A DNA stretch of 64,000 bases from assembly GCA_029255685.2 (NCBI GenBank), contig CM055316.2:81032861-81096860 (forward strand), read 5' to 3'. The stretch comes from Silene conica (Eukaryota; Streptophyta; Magnoliopsida; Caryophyllales; Caryophyllaceae). The notes beneath the pieces were generated by a model, which worked only from the letters and a program-made list of their open reading frames with translations, made no database searches and was not told the origin of the DNA. The position numbers and the translations under genes are program-made. Shown piece after piece: positions 43,747 to 55,219 of the stretch; the stretch's first letter is position 1, and each line of letters opens with the position of its first letter.

Positions 43747-44815
43747 TTACAACCATTGTTACAAATAATGCAAAGTCAAAATGTTGGCTATTATTGCATA
43801 GTAATTAGGTAGGGTATCTTTTATTAAGTAGCATATTGATACCAATTACTTCGTATCATTTATTACGATGGTTATGAATATCATTATCTTGATATATAAT
43901 AATGACAATTCATTTTTTTTTTTTTTTTTGCAAGGAATGACAATTCATTTTATGTCGTACAATGTTTTGGATATCCTTTGATTTTAGTAGCATGTTAGAC
44001 TTATATAAAGGACATAACTACATAAGAGAATGAGTATGAGACACATTATCAAATACTTCATAATCCAAATCTCTTTGATAAATTATGAGTATATCATCGA
44101 GCTCCAACTCCTTGTGTTTGAGTACACAATTTAGAGGAGTGTTTTGTGACCTCGAGGGATCGGACGACGCTCATATCGATTTGTACCGTAGTTAGGGCAA
44201 TTTCATTTCTCATTCAATGTCCTTCATATATATCACGACACAACAACATATATATTTAGAAATATATATGTATCCCTATAATGACTCAACATTTCTAACA
44301 CACATGCCTTGTCATGAACGTTATTCATCTAGGTAACACAATCAGATGCATTTCTGAATAAGTGATACATTTTATCTGTAAAAAAGGTTCTATCTTCTTA
44401 ACTATACCCTTGACAAAAAAAAACTATACCCTTTGTCGGAGGACACTTGTGCCCAAAAGATATTCATACCAAAGATTACAAAGTCAATAAGAAGGCCGAA
44501 TTCGCATGGGTCAACTTACTAAACCAAACGGTTAAATTAGTCTTTATCGGATTTGTTGCACGCATTTAGGATGATGTGAGAACCCGTCAATGACTAGGGA
44601 AACCTCTTAGCAACCTTGGAAACATTTTTATACAAATAAATTTTATAGAAAAACTCATATTTTATAAATAAAACTCAAATATTTTACTATGATGCTCAAA
44701 AACTATAAAATTGAAGATAATTGATCGGATATACCATCCACCTACTAAATTTTAAAGGTACAAAAATTTATTCAGAAATTGCAAGGACAATGTTATTTCC
44801 GTGCCTTAATTCCTT
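43747..44815. other. spacer and 3' flank of KCR copy B
   Basis: No gene. From about 44390 the sequence resembles the 3' flanks of the other KCR copies (CTTAACTATACCCTT, GTCGGAGGACACT) and a LINE scrap (GATGTGAGAACCCGTCA near 44573) that is longer next to copy D. This is part of the duplicated module. Confidence 0.55.
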
Positions 44816-47134
44816 CTAATTCGTTTTCTTTTGCAAATTGTAGAGTTCTCTGAAAACAACCCAATTCAGCATGGATTCCGACAGTAAACTCATGAGACAC
44901 CATTGGAAAGCATGAGTCCAGTAAGGAACACAGAGGAATTCAAACCCGATCCATCGGATACTCGCTCTGCTGTACTGTTCCGGTGATGGAATAAAGATGC
45001 GCAATAATTCTATTAATGTCGTCTTCGTTGCTACTACCACTACAGAGGTCATCTTCGTTTCGACCAACAATGGTATCTGAGAAAGTGGGAAGTAACAAAA
45101 TGATGTTTCAAGCCGAAATTCAAACATAACTTTGATGTACAAAATTCGAAATGATTTTGATATGTTACCTGACATTGTACATCAATTCCGTATTCCTTAT
45201 ACTCTACGTTTAGGCTTCTTGAGAACATTGCGATATACCTGAACATAATTAAAAACACGAGTACAAGACAATCTTTAGAAGAAATGTAGCATCTATATTC
45301 ACCATCAAATAATTCTCAACGCGCGACTGATATTATCTTCCCAGCTAAATCGGGCAAAATGTAAACATTTCGACCTAGGAAATTAGAACCGAGGGCACTA
45401 TTTTATTTTAAACGCGCCTTTTTATACCTCTTAAATTAGTTATTTGTATACACATAAAAGAATAAAAAAAATAATTAGTTTTATATATATTTTTTTTCAA
45501 AAAATAATGTCTTTTCTAATAAAATACTTTAAATTCTAAATATATGTAAAAACAATACTCCCTCCAATTCACCCTAAACTTCGCCTACCCCAAATCACAG
45601 TTTTTAAAAAAATTTATTAAAGAAGTAATAAAAGGTACACTTTGACTTCTATGTAGGAAAAAAAAAGGTACACTTTGACTTCTATGTAGGAAAAAAAAAC
45701 ATTAATTAATTAAAGTTAACCTAAAAGAGTGGGTCACAGGAGTGACATTCTTTGTAAATAAGAAAACATAACAAGGATCTCATGGTCATTTAATAGCCCA
45801 AAAAGTTACCAAATAAGGAAAGAGAGAAGAAAACGTGACTATCGTCAATAAGGAATAAGCTGAATAAGGGGGAGTATTTATTTTGGTTAATATAACTAAC
45901 ATTGGTACTTAATTTAACGATAAAAGTAAGTAGTTTAATGGTTTAGATCTTGTTAATTCATCTGAATCCACCTGGGTCCGCCGATGCATTTCGCGATAAA
46001 AATACAGAACACCCTGGGAAGATTATATGTAAATGAAATTTCCTAGTAGATAAATGGCTTAAACTTCCAAACTAAAAAAGAGATGACTATTGACAGTAAA
46101 TAAAAAAAACCCAAAAATTTGAAATAAAACATGAATTTTTTAATGTTCAGCTGGAAATTTGGATGACCGCCTCTGCTAACCTCGACTGAATAAATCCGCA
46201 ACTGTCATCACTTAGACACTAAATGCAACAAACAAGTCAACCAATGATGAGAAAAATGACATGATAGAATCATGATATTAAATCTTGAAGTGATACATGA
46301 TCTCGTAACCAATTATTGGCCTTATCCCACATTTAATACCATGCACATAATTTGAGTATCATGTATCTAAGATTAAATGGATAGTATGTGACGATTTCAC
46401 CATAAAATGCAAATGATCTAGTTTTGTTATAAAACAGTGACATTTTTCTCGAAACTATTTACTTACCCTTTAGTAGCAGTATACAGGGCAAAAAACGGAA
46501 AAGAAGGAACCACACAAGTCGACCCAGAACCAATATTAACGATAGCACCCTTTCTCTTCTTCAACATACCAGGAAGAACCGCTTTAGTAACCCAAGTAAA
46601 ACTATTAATATTAACATTAATCAAATCATTAATTTCTTCAAAGCCAGTTTCATGAAAAAACTTAGGTTTTGAAGCCACCATACCCACATTATTAACCAAA
46701 ACACCAACATCTAGTCCTTGAATTCCCTCCTTAATTTTAACTTCAACTTCTTCCTCAACAATCTTGGCAAAATCGATAACAATAATCTTGGACTCGATGT
46801 TTTCTTTGCCATGTTTCTCCTTAATCTCATTTGAAATGGCTTCGAGTTTAAGTTGGTTTCGACCAACTAAGATTAAGTTAAGACCGTTTGAAGCGAGATC
46901 ATAAGCGAGAGCTTTTCCGATACCATCAGTGCAACCAGTGATTAGAGCCCATGAACCATAGTTGGTTAGTTTCTTGGGTGATCTAATGAACATTAAATAA
47001 ACCCATTTTGTAAATTTTAAGAATTGTTTTGTAAAAGAGATGAATCCAATCATGCAAATTGTAAATAGTATATTTTTTTGTGAATCTGTTAGTTCTTCTG
47101 CCATTGGAAATGTAAATTTGTCTAATTTTTGCAT
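44816..47134 (-). CDS. very-long-chain 3-oxoacyl-CoA reductase (KCR-like), copy B
   Basis: Three exons, 47134-46467, 45238-45169 and 45076-44816, give 332 residues with the same structure as copy A. The Rossmann motif TGCTDGIG, NNVG, NIGSGS and YTATKG (catalytic Tyr and Lys) are present. The end reads LQKKTN, so the KKxx ER signal is kept. The C-terminal exon is more diverged than exon 1 (for example MLNWVVFRELYNL). Exon 1 is closest to copies A and C. Intron 1 holds a Stowaway-like MITE not found in the other copies. No defect is visible in the coding exons. Confidence 0.9.
45558..45874. mobile_element. Stowaway-like MITE in KCR copy B intron 1
   Basis: Ends CTCCCTCC and (inverted) CTCCCCCTT with TA target duplications at 45556-45557 and 45875-45876. 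Length 317 bp. It contains a 32 bp tandem duplication (GGTACACTTTGACTTCTATG twice). Confidence 0.75.
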
Positions 47135-49951
47135 TGAACTTAAATTTTCAACAAATTTAACAATAAACTACTCCGTACAACAAAATTAATGGCACAGTAC
47201 GTACGTGAAAATACGAGTACATGACCCATGTTGCCAATTGCCATGCAGTATACAAAACAATGAGGTTTTTTTTGTAACGGATATATTTGTTACATGTTTG
47301 CAATAACTTAAGTATACCCATTTCATTAGAAAAGACAACAATAAAAATGCTTAGAGAATGACAAATGCTTTGTCATCTTCTCAAATAAATTTTATTTGAC
47401 CTGTCACAAACTTGCGACCGCGGATAACAAAATTTGTGAAAAAAACAAATGCTATGTCGGTTTCCACTTTCCAATTCAAGGCACTTTAAGACAAGTTGGT
47501 TATTAGGTGCAACTGTGTGGGGGTTGCCAAAAAGTGCAACTTTTTTGACAAAAACGTTTTTAATATTAATATTTATAATAGTTCGGTATTTTTAAGGTCT
47601 TGGTTAAGATAGTTCAACTATCATGGTAGTAGAGTCACCTCAAAAATACGAAGTGGAAATTCAGCACACGCTATGGGGTTTTACTGTGGTGTAATTTAAG
47701 AGCCTACTTGCAATTAATTTAAATTATCTAGCTACTATGTTACCGTTGGGGATGAGAAAACAGGGTATGCTTGAAAGCAGTATCTGCTTTCCTAAGTATG
47801 TATATAGCTAGACTTGATGATATAAATGTACAAGGTACAAGGTACTGTAGTTCACCATTGGACGACTTTGTAGCCAAAAAGCAAAGTTGTTTAAAATGTT
47901 GAGGTGGAAATTTAAGCTAGGCCTACCCGCTATATCCAGCAGCTTTAGGTAAGCCGAATATCCCAAAACAAATAGTACAGAATCTAGAAAAAATATAAAG
48001 GGATGACGTGGATCCATTTAGAATAAATAGTTTCGAATGATCCCAAAACTATAATTAGTATATTAAATAACGCAATATTGTCGAAAAGTTCAAAAAAAGT
48101 GATCTTGACAAACGGTAATCATTTCATGTTGAATAGTAAAAAAATAGTTCCCTTTGTAGGAGTACTTAATACAAGAATAAGAGATTTCTTAAAATTTCCT
48201 TTTAAAATGAATTTGGATGCATTATAAATTTTAAATTGAATTTCCGTTATATCATACCTATAATCGAGTTTTATTACTCCTTTGTATTTTATATTTTCTA
48301 TCTTATATCCTTATTCGCTTGTTTGGGTTTTCTTTCCTATTTTCTTTTTTGGTGATTTGTAGCATTGTAGGGGTAAAATTCAATGACATGTGAGGTAATG
48401 TATTTTGTGTAGTCCAAATTCACTTTCTTATTTCTCGTGGAGAAAAGAAAGGGAAAGAAAATGTAGAATATGAGGGGAGTATATTATTATATCTTAATAA
48501 TTGAGCTTTCATTACAATTTAATTACCTACAACTGAATTATATTATACGTTTTATATTCCGCCGGTTAATAGTTAATACAAAACACTAATAATAATAAAT
48601 TTACAATTAAATTTCAAATTGAGTTAAATATCAGTCGTATAATTGTTATTTTCTTTAACATTTTTATCTAAAAATTGCGCTAGTACGCGAGATCTATACT
48701 AGTTTTCAAATATTCTTTCAATAATCAAACATAAAATGATCATTTTTAAATGAATGCTTCCGGACACAACCATGAAAAAATGCTTTGGAACACATGCTTT
48801 GTCATGAACAATATTCGCCGAGTTAACAGGATCAGATAGATCTCTCAGCTTATTACGAATAGTGTTCGTCTTTAAGGAGAATTTGTGCTCTAAGAGCATC
48901 TCCAATGGATAGCTACAACACGTTGTAGCTTGATTTATTAATACGGTTTTTTAAGCTATTTTGCTCTTCGACTATATATCGCTCAAACGGTTGGATACAA
49001 CATTTTCTAATATTATGGGTCCCACAATAAGATATTCCTCCAATCATAAACTTACCTTTTATTTTATTTTTATTTTTTTAAAACCTAGCTACATGCTTGG
49101 TAGAGCTACCATGCTCATAAACTACATGAATATTTCTTTACTCCAATGGTAAGCTACTTGTTTTTTATTTTATAAATATTGCAAGCAAATCCCTAAAACA
49201 AACCATTGGAGATGCTACGATGCATTTTGCCTGTAGAAAAGGTTCTCTGAACTTGTGACGGATAGTAATTTAACTCATATACACATGATTTTTTTTGCCA
49301 TCCTCAATACTCCATAAGAAATCTTTGTAATTTTGTGTATCTTCTTAACTATACCCTTTGGTAGGAGGACACTGTCCTCCGAAAATTATTCATACCACAA
49401 GCAGGGCTACCATTTGGCGTCAGAGTCTGGCTTCTTGTTTTGGCTCACAAATCAATCATGCGTGTGATTTGTTCCTGAAATCAAGGCTTCCAATCTTTGA
49501 GTTTATTGACTTGGTTTGTTTCCATCTTTTATATGGTTTCTCTCTTTAACATCAGTAAGTCTTGCTTGCGACGGATCATCATTTGTAACAGATATTTTGT
49601 GAGATAAAATGGATATAAAATGAGTTAGTGTAGAAAGGAGACCACAGGAGAGAAAGAGAGAAAAAGTGAGTATTTTGTGAGAGAAAACGGTATCCGTCAC
49701 AAGCTTGCAACGGATAGTACCGTTGCAAATAAGAATTTGTGATTTAACATCATGTATCATGCTCTTGGACTGTGCTATTATTCATTGTATAGTTTCGGTT
49801 TAAACCCCAATTAAGCAGAAAAACTCGGGTTTGGTGCCGAATTTATTAATTAAACATCCCTTGCATACAATTAAATTACTAAATGTACAAAATTTTTTTG
49901 TATCGAACATAATTAATACAAAAATTTGAAGGACAAAGCTATTTATGTGCC
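47135..49951. other. 5' flank of copy B and 3' flank of copy C (duplicated module)
   Basis: No gene. Segments match the flank of copy C: 47135-47660 resembles 52809-53345 (word GGCACAGTACGTACGTGAAAA), 47860-47990 resembles 53380-53560 plus 54141-54165, and 48650-48860 resembles 54205-54400. From about 49230 to 49400 it resembles the 3' flanks of copies B and D (CTATACCCTTTGGTAGGAGG). These shared stretches show that the KCR duplication took in several kilobases. Confidence 0.65.
49556..49745. repeat. dispersed GACGGATATTTTGTGAGATA repeat, copy 2
   Basis: Fullest copy of the family at 30236-30395. It begins GTCTTGCTTGCGACGGAT and ends CCGTCACAAGCTTGCAACGG followed by AATAAGAATTTGTG. Non-coding. 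Confidence 0.75.
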
Positions 49952-52808
49952 TTAATTCCTTCTAATTCGTTTTCTTTCGCAAATTGAGGAATTCTCTCTG
50001 AAAAGAAACCAATTCATCATGGATTCCGGGACTAAACTCACAAGACACCATTGGAAAGCATGAGTCCAGTAAGGAACACAGAGGAATTCAAAGCCGATCC
50101 ATCGTATACTCGCTCTGCTGTACTGTTCCGGTGATGGAGTTAAGAAGCTCGATAAATCTAATAATGCCATCTTCGTTGCTACTACCACTACAGATGCCAT
50201 CTTCGTTTCAACCAGCAATGGTATCTGCAGGGGCGAACCTAGAATTAAATGATTGGGGTAGCAGTCGGAATCGATCCAAAGACCAATGGGTAACAATTTC
50301 AAGCCTTTACCACTATACCACTAAATGTTGTTCATATAAGAGGATAACATGTTCTTATTTATTTTTCCGCAATATTTGTGGTAGCAAAAATCCGCCTTCT
50401 AAACCATTTTTTTTAAGTTTGGGGTAGCGACCGCCACCCATTGCTACAAGGTAGTTTCGCCCATGGGTATCTGAGAAAGTGAGAAGTAACAAAGTGATGT
50501 TCCATGCCCAAAAACAAATAAACTTAACTCTGTTGTACAAAATTTGAAATGATTTTGATACGTTACCTGACATTGTACATCAATTCCATATGACTGATAC
50601 TCGACACTTAGGCTTCTTGAAAACATTGCGACATACCTGAACATAATTAAAAGCACGAGTGCATGACAATCTTTAGTAGAAATGTTGCATCTATATTCAC
50701 CATCAAAGAATTCTCAACGCGCGACTGCCTTTATCTTCCCAAATAAATCGGGCAAAATGTAAACATTTTGCGATAAAAATAAAGACCACCCTAAGAAGAT
50801 TAAATGTAAATGACTTTTATCTAGTAAACAAAAGGCTTGAACTTCCAAAATGAAAAAGAAAGGACTCTAGATAGTAAACAAGAAAAATATTCGACTAGAA
50901 ACATAAATTTTCTAATATTCAGCTAGGACAACCCATGCTATCCCCCGCTCGATCCGCCACTACCGTTAATTAGCAGTGACGAATTTAGGATTTAAGAAAT
51001 AGGGGGATTAGTATAATTTATAACTTAAATTTAAAGACAAGGTCTTTATTAACAAAAAATTTATATTAATATACAAACGCTTAATAAATACTAAAACAAT
51101 TTGATAATAGATAGTATTAACAAGGGTCGTCAAAATATAAATATTTATTTTTAAATATGATTATGCTTCAGACCTTCAATAAAATATAATCATATTCACA
51201 TAGTCATGTTGGTAAAATTAATTTAAATTACAAATAAGATGATGCAAGTTCGATCTTTTCTCATAACATTTTCAATTAGTTTTACCGTGCAAATGAAAAG
51301 GTAGAAAAGTGTTCGATTACTTTTAACTTGTAAAATGAAAAGGTAAAAAAATAAATAAAAGGAAAAAAATGTTGTTTTGCGGGTTTGATCCCGGGTTGTT
51401 AACCTTAATTAAATAATTGCACATAGATAAATATATATAAATTTTTTTCCTTATTAATGCGGTGGGGTTCACCCCATTACCCCTATAAATCCGCGCCCAT
51501 GAACCATTAGAGAGTAAGACGTTGTTTGGTAAACAACATATTGAAAGAAATTAGTAGATTCCAGCATAATGAGTAGGTTGACCGATCAATCTACTATTTT
51601 CATGTATTTAGTAAACAACATATTCTGATAGCATATTGATCGGAATCTAATATTTTTGAATATGCTGCTAATAGCAGCATATTGTATTAGCATATTCAAT
51701 TTATACAAGAAACGTTCTAATTATCCTGTAATCTGCTATTTACCAAACACCATTTTTTAATCTGCTAATTTAATCCAATAGTCAAATATGCTTTTAAATT
51801 CTACTAACCGTATTATGTTAACGTTATCTGTTATTACAAATCTGCTTATGCCGTTTGCCAAATAAGGTCTAAATTCACCACACAAGTCAAGTAGTCCACC
51901 AATAGTGAGAGGAAGATATTAAATCTTGAAGTGAGACTTGATTCACACATTCCATATCCTAGATCTAATACCATGTACATAATTTCAGTAACACGTATCT
52001 AAGATTCAACTAAAACCACACATGAAGTCTTACTTTAGACGAATAAAATTTGATTATTTTATGATAAAATGAATAAACCGTTATTACCAGTTTGGTTTAA
52101 TTATAAGATGGTGGTATTTTTCTCGAAACAATTTACTTACCCTTTAGTAGCAGCATATAGGGCAAAAAACGGATAAGAAGGAACCGCATAAGTCGACCCA
52201 GATCCAATATTAACAATAGCACCCTTTTTCTTCTTCAACATACCAGGAAGAACCGCTTTGGTAACCCAAGTAAAACTATTCAAATTAACATTAATCAAAT
52301 CATGTATTTCTTCAATGTCAACTTCATGAAAAAACTTTGGCTTTGAAGTTATCATACCCACATTATTAACTAAAACACCAACATCTAATCCTTGAATTCC
52401 CTCCTTAATTTTCACTTCAACTTCTTCCTTAACAATCTTCGCAAAATCGATGACAATAATCTTAGTCTCGATGTTTTCCTTGCCATGTTTCTCCTTAATT
52501 TCATTTGAAATGGCTTCGAGTTTAAGTTGGTTTCGACCAACTAAGATCAAGTTAAGACGGTTTGAAGCGAGATCAAAAGCGAGGGCTTTTCCGATACCAT
52601 CAGTGCAACCAGTGATTAGAGCCCATGAACCATAGTTGGTTAGTGTTTTTGGTGATCTAATGAACATTAAATAAACCCATTTTGTAAATTTTAAGAATTG
52701 TTTTGTAAAAGAGATGAATCCAATCATGCAAATTGTAAATAGTATATTTTTTTGTGAATCTGTTAGTTCTTCTGCCATTGGAAATGTAAATTTGTCTAAT
52801 TTTTGCAT
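49952..52808 (-). CDS. very-long-chain 3-oxoacyl-CoA reductase (KCR-like), copy C
   Basis: Exons 52808-52141, 50636-50567 and (if the duplicated acceptor is used) 50224-49952, giving about 336 residues. SDR motifs TGCTDGIG, NNVG, NIGSGS and YAATKG are intact. Two oddities occur. A 238 bp hAT element sits exactly at the 3' splice site of intron 2. A 2-base insertion near the end shifts the last codons, so the protein ends ICERKRIRRN instead of LRKKRN, losing the dilysine ER signal of the other copies. Intron 1 is the longest of the four (about 1.5 kb) because of two further insertions. Expression and splicing decide whether it is a gene or a pseudogene. Confidence 0.8.
50228..50465. mobile_element. 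hAT MITE at the intron 2 acceptor of KCR copy C
   Basis: Ends CAGGGGCGAACCTA and, inverted, CATGGGCGAAACTA. Perfect 8-base target duplications GGTATCTG lie at 50220-50227 and 50466-50473. On the minus strand this word is CAGATACC, that is, the acceptor CAG plus the first five bases of exon 3. Copies A, B and D have the same site without the element. Confidence 0.9.
50974..51507. mobile_element. hAT-like element in KCR copy C intron 1
   Basis: The left end CAGTGACGAATTTAGG and the inverted right end CATGGGCGCGGATTTATAGG resemble hAT ends of the CAGGGGCGGA type. The neighbouring intron sequence (GATCCGCCACTA before, AGAGAGTAA after) is joined without it in copy D (about 57390-57425). Flanking duplication is degenerate. 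Confidence 0.6.
51518..51869. mobile_element. Tourist-like MITE in KCR copy C intron 1
   Basis: Ends GACGTTGTTTGGTAAAC and, inverted, GACCTTATTTGGCAAAC, flanked by the 3-base duplication TAA (51515-51517 and 51870-51872). Length 352 bp, no coding capacity. Absent from the matching intron of copy D. Confidence 0.8.
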
Positions 52809-53636
52809 TGAACTTAAATTTTCAACAAATTTAACAATAAACTACTCCGTACAACAAAATTATTGGCACAGTACGTACGTGAAAAAACGAGTACATGACC
52901 GGATGACCCATGTTGCCAATTGCCATGCAGTCTAAAAAACAAAGGGGAAGTTTTTTTTGTAACGGATATATTCGTTACATGTTTGCAACGATTTAAATAT
53001 AACTATTTGATTAGAAAAGACAACAATAAAAGTGTATAGAAAATCACAAATGCTTTTTAATTTGCTCAAATTAATTTTATTTGACCTGTCACGAACCTGT
53101 GATGGATGAAAATTTGCGAAAAAACAAATGCTATGTCGGTTTCCACTTTCTAATTCAAGGCACTTTAAGACAAGTTGATTATTAGGTGAAACTGTGGGTG
53201 GAGGTTGCCAAAACGTGGAACTTTTTCGACAAAAACGGGGCACCTAAAGGTCTTGGTTAAGGTAGTTCAACTATCACGGTAACACAGCTAGTGTGATTGA
53301 AGGTCACAAGTTCGAATCTTGACAATCACAAAAATACGAAGTGGAAACCAATACACGATATGAGATTTTACTAATTATTGTAGTTCACCATTGGACGACT
53401 TTGTAGCCAGAAAGCAAGGTTGTTTAAAATGCTAAGCTAAAAATTTAAATTACAAAAGGTTCTGCTTATCCATTGAAATTGCTCTTATAAAACACATACT
53501 TAAAAACATCTGACTTTGAGGTAAGCCGCTAGCCTACCTCCTGTATCCAACGGCTTTAGTGGTTTTTAGTGGGTTTTTTTTTCAAAAATGAAGCAAAATG
53601 AAGACAAAATGAAGAAATTGGATTTTTAGGTAAGGC
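52809..53636. other. 5' flank of KCR copy C
   Basis: Promoter side of copy C, closely similar to 47135-47660 upstream of copy B. No gene. Carries the GTAACGGATATATTYGTTACATG palindromic word near 52958, present at the same place upstream of copy B. Confidence 0.5.
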
Positions 53637-54141
53637 CGGGGTGAGAATCGGTCCAGGACCGGACCGAACCGGACCGAATCGGACCGGACCAAAGACCAAA
53701 CTTAAAAATTTGGTGGACCAAAGACCGGACCTAGAATTTTCGGTCTTGGACCGGACCAAACCCGAAATTTTTGGTCCGGTCCGGTCTTGGACCGAAATGG
53801 ACCTACACTATTTTTTTCACTAAATAATATGAATTTAAATAGTTAGACGACACTTTTTATAAAAATCATTGATAATATTAATTTATAATGTCTTTTGAAG
53901 ATAAAATATTAATTTAATTCAAAATATTTTAATGATTAGTATTAAAAAATAAGAACTTTGGTCCATTCGGTCCGGACCAAAATTAACCGGTCTTGGACCG
54001 GACCGGACCGAAGACCAAAACTTGGAAAAATGAGGACCGAGGACCGGACCAAAATAATTCGGTCTGGGTTTGGTCCAGACCAATTACCAAATGGTCCGGT
54101 CCGGTCCATTTTTCCGGTCCAGACCTAAATTTGCTCACCCC
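53637..54141. mobile_element. GGACCGG-rich hAT-like MITE
   Basis: The left end GGGGTGAGAATCGGTCC and the inverted right end AGGGGTGAGCAAATTTAGG; both arms are filled with GGACCGG words, with an AT-rich centre. TAAG-like words flank it. The paralogous site near copy B (GGTAAGCCGAATATCCC at about 47949) lacks the element, so it arrived after the duplication. Confidence 0.75.
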
Positions 54142-54583
54142 TAAGCCGAATAGCCCATAACAAATAGTCAAACATAAAATGATCATATATTTTTAAATAT
54201 CAGTTGTATAATTGTTATTTTACATTTCTATCTAAAAATTGCGTGAGTGAGCGAGATCTATACTAGTTTTCATATATTTTTCAATATTCAAACATAAAAT
54301 GAACATTTTTAAATGAATGCTTCCGGACACAACCATGCAAAAATGCTTTGGAACGCATGCCTTGTCATGAACAATATTCGCCCAGGTAACAGGATCAAAT
54401 AGTGTCCGTCTTTAAGGAGAATTAGTGCTCTAAGTAAGGGATACATTTTACCTCTAAAAAAGGTTCTCTTAACTTGTGATGGATAGTAACTCAACTCATA
54501 TACACATGATTTCTTTTGCCATCCTCAATACTCCACAGGAAATCTTTGCAATTTTTGTGTATCTTCTTAACTATACCCTTTGG
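54142..54583. other. spacer, duplicated-module remnant
   Basis: Matches 48640-48860 near copy B and the 3' flank type CTTAACTATACCCTTTGG. No gene. Confidence 0.5.
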
Positions 54584-55211
54584 CTAGGTAGTACGGACAC
54601 TTTTTCTAATTAGCGGTTCCGTGTCCGACACTCGGACACCCGACACTCGTTGGACACATGGTTAAACATATTATAGTTTAGACGAGGAATAAAATTTTTA
54701 AAAAAATCGATTAAAAGATGAATTTGGGTGAAAAAAATAAGAATTAGTTGTAATAAAGGTCGAATTGTATATTTACTTGTTTAGATTTACCTTCAAATAC
54801 ATGATAAAAATAAAATTATACGTTATTTATAACCATAAAATATATACTCCCTCCTATTCCCAATAACTGTCACATTTCGGGTTTGGTACGGGAATTAAGG
54901 AATTCATTTGTTTAATGTAAAATAATGTGTGGGGTGGGAAGATTGGAGAAAGGGAATGTATTATTGATTATTATTGTGAGTAGAGGTGATTAAAATAAGT
55001 AGTGTTGTGGGGTAAGGTGGGGTATTATTGTGGGTTAGAGTGAATAAAATAAGTATAAACAATGTCCCAAAATGGAACATGTGACAATTAGGTGAATAGA
55101 CGAAAATGGCAAATGTGACATTTATTCGGAATAGGAGGGAGTATTTTATTATATTTAAATGCCGTGTCCCATATCCGTGTCCGTGTCCGTGTCCGTTTTG
55201 ATGCTATCTAG
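54584..55211. mobile_element. hAT-like element holding a nested Stowaway MITE
   Basis: Ends CTAGGTAGTACGGACAC and, inverted, CTAGATAGCATCAAAACGG. Perfect 8-base duplications CCCTTTGG at 54576-54583 and 55212-55219. The intact empty site (ACTATACCCTTTGGTAGGAGG) is present at about 49347-49368. Same family as 24468-24933, and GTGTCC/GACACG words fill the arms. Confidence 0.85.
54847..55141. mobile_element. Stowaway MITE nested in the hAT-like element
   Basis: Ends CTCCCTCCTATTCC and (inverted) CTCCCTCCTATTCC with TA on both sides (54845-54846 and 55142-55143). Length 295 bp. The perfect match of its ends suggests that it is young. Confidence 0.9.
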
Positions 55212-55219
55212 CCCTTTGG

